Origin: Helicoverpa zea
Lineage: Eukaryota > Arthropoda > Insecta > Lepidoptera > Noctuidae
DNA: 64,000 bases
NCBI RefSeq assembly: GCF_022581195.2
Contig: NC_061455.1
Location: 6,754,120-6,818,119 of the forward strand
Direction of reading: 5' to 3'
Position numbers and translations under genes: made by a program. Positions 57,663 through 64,000 of this stretch are shown here, one piece after another. The notes beneath the pieces were generated by a model that saw nothing but the letters and a program-made list of their open reading frames with translations, was not told where the DNA came from and searched no databases. The stretch's first letter is position 1; each line of letters begins with the position of its first letter.

Positions 57663-59026
57663 CAGGCCCGCCGCTAGCTGTTTGTTCGCCCGCGTGCAAA
57701 ACTGATTATGCCGCCCTACGACTACATATTATACAGCGTTTTGAAAAAAAAAGAAAAATTCGTTAACATTAAAAAATACGTATTTTAATTGGGTACAATA
57801 ATTATATTTGTCTACTGAAATGTAAAACTAAGCCACATAATCATTACAAAAACTTAACTCTAGCCTGGTGCGATGCAAGAAGAGAGAAGCAATCGTAAAT
57901 AAGCGCGAGCGAAGCGAGCGCGCAAATTTCATAGCTTATGGCCTGCAAATGCAATGTCCGTAAATGAGCTTATGTAGCGCCCTTGTGCAATCATTAATTT
58001 TCAATACACAGGGGCCACTTGGGGGCCCTTATGTATTGAAAAATTGAGATAAATAGGTACCAACATATGTATATCAAAGTGCATAGAACAGATTATGGGT
58101 AACTCAAAGTAACGAAATCAATATTATAATAAACAAACAAGAACCCAGAAGTAATATAAACAAAACATTCCCCAAATAAAAATCTATAACAATGTTTTTT
58201 AGTAAAAAAAATTATTTATGGTTTTTGGTGGGATTCCTGTTGAAAAAGTCAACGGAGAAGACACATTCCGTATGTAAGGAAGCGCGAGCGAAGCGAGCGC
58301 GAAAATTTTTCAGTCTAAGGACACAAAACAAATAAAAACCACTGTAAATTAACAAAGCAAAGTCAAATAGTAAGATATGCACAGAAATGAATTGCAAATG
58401 TATACGAAGCCGCGAGCGAAGCGAGCGCGATTTTTTCCTTGTGAGTTTTCATGAAGTAAACATATCATAAAAAGCCAAAATGAACAAAAAGCCATAACGG
58501 ACGTGTGCGAAAAATATTTTATCGGAATTGAATGCCTCAACAATTAAACAAAGACAAATTGAGATATCTGACATGGAGTCGCGAGCGCAGCGAGCGCGAA
58601 TTTTTTTGGGGATGCAAAGGGTTTACCCGTCAAAATTGACAAGACACGACCAAAGCGAGGGCGCCCTTTTCTGAAATTTTATTGCTCATCTACTCATCTA
58701 ATTTTATAAAAAATATTTTTATTAAGTACGTAATTATGGTTTAATTTTGCCGCCCCCTAAATCGTGCCGCCCGCGCCCGGGGCATTTGCCCTCATGCCCC
58801 TGCCCCTTAATTTTGAAAATGATCTTTCAACAGATGCAACTGAAACCGGCAGTGTAAGTAATATTCTTAGCGCTATTGCTGTGTTCGGAAATATTGAAAT
58901 CAAATCATTGGTAAAAAGATATTGTATTTTTTAAATATTACGTGATAAGTCGCTCGATTTGCCGCCCCCTAGGACGTGCCGCCCGCGTGCGGTGCACGCG
59001 CTGCACGCCCGCTTACGGCGGGCCTG
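57663..59026. mobile_element. Non-autonomous hAT-like element with GC-rich boxes
   Basis: ACAATAAT flanks both sides (57655-57662 and 59027-59034), an 8-bp target duplication typical of hAT. The ends are inverted: CAGGCCCGCCG at the left and CGGCGGGCCTG at the right. The 1364-bp interior has no transposase. It carries four near-identical boxes (57903-57922, 58282-58301, 58411-58429, 58580-58598) with GCGCGAGCGAAGCGAGCGCG or a close variant, and a foldback around 57996-58045. Subterminal GC-rich copies of GCCGCCC occur at both ends. It lies in intron 1 of the lipase. Confidence 0.88.
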
Positions 59027-59214
59027 ACAATAATGTATTGTTTTCTATTGATTTGTAACTCGTCTAGCTGACTTTATTTTGGTGAGATATCTGTAGCACC
59101 TAATACAAAGTCTTGATTGATGGTAATAAGTTCGTCTCTGGAGACGTATCTCTGCCACAAAACTAACGGATATGTTTATCTTACTTTAACCTAGATTTTT
59201 TTCACTATTTCCAG

Positions 59215-59260
59215 TTCTATGTGGAGATGACAAAAGGGCAAAGCTAAGATTTTATCATGG
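59215..59260 (+). CDS. Secreted lipase, exon 2
   Basis: Acceptor atttccag, donor gtaagt. With the G from exon 1 it reads VLCGDDKRAKLRFYHG, completing the signal-peptide cleavage region and entering the mature chain. RFYHG followed by an FENY-type segment is a typical N-terminal strand of insect pancreatic-type lipases. It leaves two bases for exon 3. Confidence 0.85.
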
Positions 59261-59331
59261 GTAAGTTGCTTTATTTTTTAGTAATTTAACTAATACTGTA
59301 GGTATTTAACTAATTTGGGACTATGTTTTAG

Positions 59332-59451
59332 TGTCTTCGAAAATTACACCGAGTTTCCAATAGACGAATGTCAAGAAATATTATCTTCATCTTCATCGTG
59401 GTACAACTCTAGCAGGATGACCACAATATTTACTCATGGTTTTACAGGAAA
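59332..59451 (+). CDS. Secreted lipase, exon 3
   Basis: Acceptor tgttttag. In phase with exon 2 it reads VFENYTEFPIDECQEILS, then SSSSWYNSSRMTTIFTHGFTG. The HGF motif provides the oxyanion-hole residue of pancreatic-type lipases. The only GT donor near the end (after GGAAA, 59451) leaves two bases. Exon 4 begins with two bases of its own codon, so the join is off by one. A base fewer in the AAA run at 59449-59451 would repair the join. Either the sequence has an indel here, splicing is unusual, or the gene is damaged. Confidence 0.78.
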
Positions 59452-59662
59452 GTACCAGGAATGCTTTTTTACAATTTCGCCTACCCACTGTATTTTATTA
59501 TATTTCTGATTATAACTGAAAAAATATGTTAATGTACTTCGTAAACTCTCGGGTACAAAAACCTATAAAGCAGACTTGCCAGCCATTCATAATTCTTATA
59601 ACGATAATAAGCTTAAGGTCAGAGCCGAAAAAGAGGAAATAATAAAAATTAATTTACTTCAG

Positions 59663-59820
59663 GTCATCCCAATGGGTTTGCGGTGACGTCCGTAATAAAA
59701 GCGTATTTGGAACAAGGGCAGAGTAATGTTGCTCTTTTGAACTGGGATCGCCTAGCAGCGGTACAGAATAATCAGATGTCTGGTTCATATCTGAAATGGG
59801 CGGCACCGAATGCTATAAAG
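59663..59820 (+). CDS. Secreted lipase, exon 4
   Basis: Acceptor tacttcag, donor gtaagt. The frame HPNGFAVTSVIKAYLEQG, then QSNVALLNWDRLAA and YLKWAAPNAIK is characteristic of the family (the NVALLNW strand carries the conserved Trp). It ends in phase 0 and joins exon 5 cleanly. Only the join to exon 3 is out of phase. Confidence 0.85.
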
Positions 59821-59877
59821 GTAAGTTTAGTAGATTTGTGTCTTATTTTGTGAAAAGTCGATTGCTATATTACCTAA

Positions 59878-60090
59878 CTAGCTTCTGCCCGCGACTTCGT
59901 ACGCGGATCCTGTCCCTTATGCCAGCGACTACGGGGTCAGCAAAATCAAAGATCTGAATCGTCTGATATTGAATTTTAAGGGCCCGTTGACTTGAAAACA
60001 ACGGAATACGCATAGCCATTAGAAATGTTCCATATATTTAATTTTTGTACTTTAACGGCAAAAGCACAGCAGACTAAACAAAACGCTGAG
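59878..60090 (+). repeat. Dispersed repeat fragment
   Basis: AACTAGCTTCTGCCCGCGAC opens a sequence of the same type as 38747 and 47544. The right boundary is unclear. It lies in the lipase intron 4. Confidence 0.5.
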
Positions 60091-60247
60091 AACTGAACCG
60101 CAATAGACGTGACCATAGGGATAAAAGTAGTGATTCTAATTAGTCCGCATTTAAGTTGTGTGTGGCAAAAATATTACACGTATTATTACGTAAAAAAACA
60201 TTAAATGTTACTGAGATGACAAAGTCGTGATGACTTAGTGGAAGTCG

Positions 60248-60630
60248 TGGTGGTTTAGTGGGTAGAGAACCAATCTCTCAAGTATGAGCGTGCGTCTTTA
60301 ATTCCAGGTCTGGCAAGTACCTGCCAATGCAACTTTTCTAAGTTCGTATGTACTTTCTACGTATATTTTGGATACCAATGACCGTTATTTGGAGGGGATG
60401 TTAAACTGTAGGTTCCGGCTGTCATTGAACATTCTTGGCAGTCGTTATGGGTAGTCAGAACCCAGTAAGTCTGACCAGTTTTACCGAGGGGTGTTGGGGG
60501 TTGAGCGGTTAACCGGGTTGTGGAGGTCAAATAGGCAGTCGCTCCTTTTAAAACACTGGTAATCAGTTGCATCGTGACTGGAAGTCGACCCTAACATAAT
60601 TGGGACAAAGGCTCTTGAGATAATAACGAC
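60248..60630 (+). mobile_element. SINE, second family
   Basis: A tRNA-like A box (TGGTTTAGTGGGTAGAG) and a degraded B-box region are followed by the body GTCATTGAACATTCTTGGCA, GTCGTTATGGGTAGTCAGAA, AACCGGGTTGTGGAGGTCAA and GACTGGAAGTCGACCC, ending ATAATTGGGACAAAGGCTC. This is a widespread lepidopteran SINE type. A degenerate fragment lies at 39064-39225. No target duplication identified. Confidence 0.75.
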
Positions 60631-60647
60631 AATAATAATGAGATATA

Positions 60648-61346
60648 AGCATCGCAGGATATCTGAGGCTGATGACGGGGAGTAGCGACCCCGCGGGGCA
60701 TATATACTGAGTTCTCCAGGGAGAGTATACTGTCCCCCATCCCCGGCCGGTCGGAGTGAACCATGACGGGGGTAGGTCTCACGCCTCTGGCTTGGCTTGA
60801 CCATCCAGAGTGGAGTCGCTTGAGCAGGGTTAGTAGCCCTGCTCGGAGGATAGGTGCCTCGTGGTAAGTGACCCACAGGGAGCGCGTAATCTGCGTTTAA
60901 AATCCGCCAAGGTATCCTCACACTTCAGCCGCTCATGTCCCTGTTGCCCTTTTGTTGCTATTCAGTGACAGATTCCCGGGGGCCCAGTAAGTGAGCTGGC
61001 GAGTCTCCACCTGCCATTTTTACATGTATCTAATACATTGTCATCGGCAGGAGCCATAGTTCCCGTAGTTTCCCCATTCCTAGTCCATTAGCCTCCCATC
61101 ACAATAGCCCAAGTAGTATTCATCATTCAGTTTGCAATGGTATAGCACAGATTGTCTTTTTTTTTAACGACGTTCACCGGGGATTGTCCTTGGGTTCATT
61201 TCTATAGTGTATGGATAATTGTCGGTTTTGTGTCACCATTTCATTAAAGTTGTCTCAAAAGGGCTTCAGCGTGTTGGCTTTGGCCTCACGTTTGCCTCCC
61301 AAAAATTCGGAACTCTGTAGTCCCGAGGTCTGGAAGAGACATACAA
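60648..61346. mobile_element. 699-bp insert flanked by a 17-bp repeat
   Basis: AATAATAATGAGATATA occurs at 60631-60647 and 61347-61363, bounding a GC-richer block that includes GACGGGGAGTAGCGACCCCG, GTTAGTAGCCCTGCTCGGAG and GTTCACCGGGGATTGTCCTT. The long variable-length duplication points to a target-primed retrotransposition event. No protein domain was found in any frame. It may be the 5' region of a LINE or a non-autonomous retroelement. It splits a MITE copy, whose remainder follows at 61364. Confidence 0.65.
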
Positions 61347-61544
61347 AATAATAATGAGATATATATAACGCAAAAAATTCGGAGAGTGGGGGCTCGTGAC
61401 GCCACGTCTAGGTATGTAAAATTTGTACTAAGCAGTGACTTAACACAAAATTCAAGCGTGTTATATCTTTGTTATTATTTGTTTGTGAGAAGGCGAAAAG
61501 AAAAAATACGTGTCCATTATTTTAGGGTTATCTAAAAGACGGAC
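61347..61544. mobile_element. MITE copy, left-truncated (family of 26510-30005)
   Basis: GGAGAGTGGGGGCTCGTGAC and the right TIR (GAAAAAATACGTGTCC... AAAAGACGGAC, TA next at 61545) match the MITE interrupted by the RTE. The left TIR is missing, probably replaced by the neighbouring SINE and 699-bp insert. Confidence 0.75.
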
Positions 61545-61599
61545 TAATTACTTTTTTTGATTCACCATACCTATTTCATAACATTCATTTCTATACATT

Positions 61600-62410
61600 T
61601 CAAGTGTAGTATTGCTCTTGAAGTTCCACATCAGGTGTTTCAGATCTTCGATGTTTATACGTCAAAATAGAGAGTGCTTATCAGATTGAACCACTTTTGC
61701 TAAAATGTCATATCTTTATAAGCTATAGTCTAGCTGGGCTCCTGGGTTTCCACATCAGGTGTTTTACATCTTCAATTTTTATAAGTCAACAGAGAGTGCT
61801 TATCAGATTGAACAACTTTTGCTAAAACGTCATACCTCTATATGCTATAGTCTAGCTGGGCCCCTGGAGTTCCACATCAGGTGTTTTAGATCTTCAATTT
61901 GTATAAGTCAATAGAAAGTGCTTATCAAATTGAACAACTTTTGCTAAAACGGCATACCTGTATATGGTACAGAGAAGCTGGGCTCTTGGGGTTCCACATC
62001 AGGTGTTCCAGATCTTCAAATTTATTATCTCAGCTGAAAATGCTCATCACATGAAACAATTTTTGCCATGACACCATTTTTGTATCTCTTATAGTTTTGT
62101 TGGTCTGTTGGTGTTCTGCATCAGGTCTTCAAGTTTCGAAGATAAATTATAGCCTATATGTTGACCAGGCTTAATACTGATACAACAAAGAAAAAATCAT
62201 TGAAATCCGTTCAGTAGTTCGGAAGATTAGCGTGTACAAACAAACAGACATACAGACATACAGACATACAGACATACAGACAGAATTTTTTTTTTTGGAT
62301 TTGTGCTCCATTACTGTTTCTAAAACCCACCCAATTATTATTTTTTTAATATATTCAATGTACAGACACAGTTTTTTTACAGATTTATTATATGTATAGA
62401 TATAGATAAC
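61600..62410 (+). mobile_element. LINE-like repeat with 122-bp tandem array and (ACAGACAT)n tail
   Basis: TTCCACATCAGG (last copy TTCTGCATCAGG) occurs at 61624, 61748, 61870, 61992 and 62114, giving five units of 122-124 bp that get more divergent rightward. The array passes into GAAATCCGTTCAGTAGTTCG, a run of ACAGACAT units (about 62240-62280) and TTATTATATGTATAGATATA. The same 3' terminus ends the repeat at 41204-41965. Non-coding. It lies in the lipase intron 4. Confidence 0.75.
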
Positions 62411-62551
62411 TGATATTACCTAATAACTGATTTGCAATAAAGGCATTATTAATATAAAATGGATAAAATTATTTCAATCAAAGTATATTGCTACAAATAA
62501 CTTCAAGGTTTAATTAAAGATGTCTTTGATGAAACATTTAATACCCCCTTA

Positions 62552-62738
62552 CGGCCAGTTTCTTCATCAAAAGTTAAAGTTAAAGTAATGTCTAAAGTAA
62601 AAGTAACAGTCAAATTCGTTTTTTCAAGGCTAAAGTGACAGCAAAACTAATAGAAAAATTGAATTTAACCGTTACTTTTACTTTAGACATTACTTTAGCT
62701 ATAACTTTAACTTTAACTTTTGATGAAGAAACTGGCCG
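62552..62738. mobile_element. Harbinger-like foldback MITE
   Basis: The left arm CGGCCAGTTTCTTCATCAAA and the right arm TTTGATGAAGAAACTGGCCG are inverted, and similarity continues for about 65-75 bases per arm with one 12-base gap, so most of the 187-bp element can fold back. TTA flanks both ends (62549-62551 and 62739-62741), the 3-bp TWA-type target of PIF/Harbinger elements. Non-coding. Confidence 0.85.
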
Positions 62739-62741
62739 TTA

Positions 62742-63233
62742 GTTGTTGAAACAAAAGGTATCAGCGTCCGTTAGAGAACCAAACATTACCAGATATTACA
62801 TTTCATAACTTATTTGTTATTTAATCTGCTTCATCTTATTCTTTTTCACTTTAAAGAAACAAGAAGTTTCAATTCCTAACGCCAATATCGCTCCACTACT
62901 GTTTCTCTCTAAATTGTATAAGTAGGTATATCAAAGTGCTATCGATAGTCTCACTCAATGCTTCTATTGTTTCTGCTCGAAGCGAATCGTATTACACCCA
63001 GTATGAATATTATGTGTGATCGTTTGAAGTCTATAAGCTCTCGTAAGCGACCTAGCTTTTATACATTACATCTAAAGTACCTCTCAAGAAGCGCTGTCTT
63101 GAAAAGGAGAAAAATAAGGAGTACAAAAATACAATAAAATACTGACGAGCATGTTTTGCGCTGGTTATTGTCATTTCTCTCACTATGAATACAAATAACG
63201 CTTATAATGAATACAATGCGATGTCTTGCTCAG
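62742..63233. other. Lipase intron 4, right end
   Basis: No further element seen. It ends in the acceptor cttgctcag at 63233. Confidence 0.5.
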
Positions 63234-63382
63234 CTCGGCTCGGAATTTGCTGACGTACTGCTGAACCTATCCTCGGCCGGACTGGATTTGAATAAAACGC
63301 ACTTAGTGGGCCATTCCCTGGGTGCGCAGATTTTTGGCATCACTGGCAACAAAATGGTGAAGAATGGCGTCCAATTGCCTTG
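63234..63382 (+). CDS. Secreted lipase, exon 5 (nucleophile)
   Basis: Phase 0 entry, 49 codons plus two bases before gtaaat. It reads LGSEFADVLLNLSSAGLDLN, then THLVGHSLGAQIFGITGNKM and NGVQLPW. GHSLG is the GxSxG nucleophile elbow, with the catalytic serine in the middle. Sequence and spacing are typical of insect members of the pancreatic lipase / phospholipase A1 superfamily, which hydrolyse acylglycerols or phospholipids. Confidence 0.93.
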
Positions 63383-63668
63383 GTAAATATTTGCTTGCGT
63401 TATCTGTTTCAATATTTAAAGTGGGGTTTTAATGCCAAAGTAAATATTTGAATGAAGGATTCAGTGTTGGTCAATATTTGCTTTCTTAAAGGCCATGTTG
63501 GCCAAGGGTTTTTTGTAATAAAAATTTTCAAGTGTTTTTAATTTCAACATTGTTATTCCGGACTAGTCAGGAATAGCAAGGTTTTCGAGTAAACATTTTG
63601 AACCCACTGAAATATCAACCCCAATAATTTTGACTCCCCTCTTATTGAAACCATGATAACCTCCCCAG

Positions 63669-63895
63669 GATCACGGGTTTGGACCCCGCCGGTATAATGT
63701 TCGACGGCAGGGCCCCGGCCGACAGACTCAGCCCCACGGCTGCTAGGTTCGTGGACGTCATCCATTCGGACCCCACCAAGTACGGTACTAGAAAGGAACT
63801 GGGCACCGTTGACTTCTGGCCAAATTATAGAAACAATGGACCTGTTATACAACCTGGATGTGACAACAAACCGCACCCGAGGTTTTCGCTTGAAG
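63669..63895 (+). CDS. Secreted lipase, exon 6 (catalytic Asp); gene continues beyond window
   Basis: Acceptor ctccccag; with the TG from exon 5 it completes Trp and reads ITGLDPAGIMFDGRAPADRL, then FVDVIHSDPTKYG, GTVDFWPNYRNNG and QPGCDNKPHPRFSLE, plus one base before gtact. The Asp in GLDPAG is the catalytic acid. The VDVIHSD and DFWPN blocks are conserved in the family, and the region between is short, as in insect enzymes with a reduced lid. The catalytic His normally follows in a later exon, which lies outside the window. About 250 residues are visible of the roughly 300-340 usual. Confidence 0.92.
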
Positions 63896-64000
63896 GTACT
63901 TCCAGTTTGTAGATTTAACTCGTTTGGATATGAATTACACGATACTCAGATTTTGTGTTAAAAATAAACTTATTTAAGAACACCTACATTAACAAAAAAT

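Noticed and set aside
60357..60921. Minus-strand frames of 63-146 codons
   Set aside because: They span the junction between a SINE and the 699-bp insert, so the open frame is a chance product of repeat sequence.
63553..63876. Minus-strand 107-codon frame
   Set aside because: Antisense to lipase exon 6, whose plus-strand translation carries the conserved GLDPAG and DFWPN motifs.

Overview
The window looks like a moth or butterfly (Lepidoptera) nuclear genome. The background is AT-rich, genes are split by long introns with GT-AG borders, and the repeats are of kinds typical of that order: tRNA-headed SINEs ending in GAT repeats, RTE-type LINEs, mariner-like, hAT-like and Harbinger-like non-autonomous DNA transposons. 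The species was not determined. There is no bacterial-style gene, tRNA gene, rRNA gene or CRISPR array.

Two host genes are visible, both on the + strand. Gene 1 is a coiled-coil protein gene resembling the MTUS/ATIP microtubule-associated family. Nine phase-consistent exons run from 8554 to 51428 (8554-8640, 10706-10855, 46732-46919, 48932-49064, 49639-49769, 50018-50329, 50478-50777, 50893-51128, 51215-51428) and the 5' end of this long form is not found. A separate ATG exon at 13927-14095 joins the same downstream exons in phase and would give a complete 560-residue short isoform, so it is probably an alternative first exon with its own promoter. Gene 2 is a secreted pancreatic-lipase-family enzyme: a TATA box at 55758, a signal-peptide exon at 55813, then exons at 59215, 59332, 59663, 63234 and 63669, running off the right edge before the catalytic histidine. 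Its exon 3 to exon 4 junction is out of phase by one base.

Most of the rest is mobile DNA. A 5475-bp LTR retrotransposon (2385-7859) has two apparently identical 187-bp LTRs, a 5-bp target duplication, a primer site and a purine tract, but no recognisable gag-pol. Instead it carries two minisatellites and a nested SINE. The 36-kb intron of gene 1 holds a 5'-truncated LINE with a restriction-like endonuclease and an unbroken 827-codon frame (18293-20897, flanked by an 11-bp repeat). It also holds a full-length RTE-type LINE with an intact 1005-codon frame (26526-29763) inserted into a small TIR element (26510-30005), plus scattered SINE and LINE pieces and a 368-bp TIR element (45659-46026). 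The lipase introns hold a SINE with an 11-bp target duplication, a 1364-bp hAT-like element with an 8-bp duplication and reiterated GC-rich boxes, another SINE, a 699-bp insert flanked by a 17-bp repeat, a 122-bp tandem array and a Harbinger-like foldback.

The best candidates for something under-described are the coding-free LTR element with its minisatellites, the alternative first exon of the MTUS-like gene, the RLE-type LINE with a YLDD reverse transcriptase, and the boxes inside the hAT-like element. All assignments were made by reading the sequence; no database search was run.
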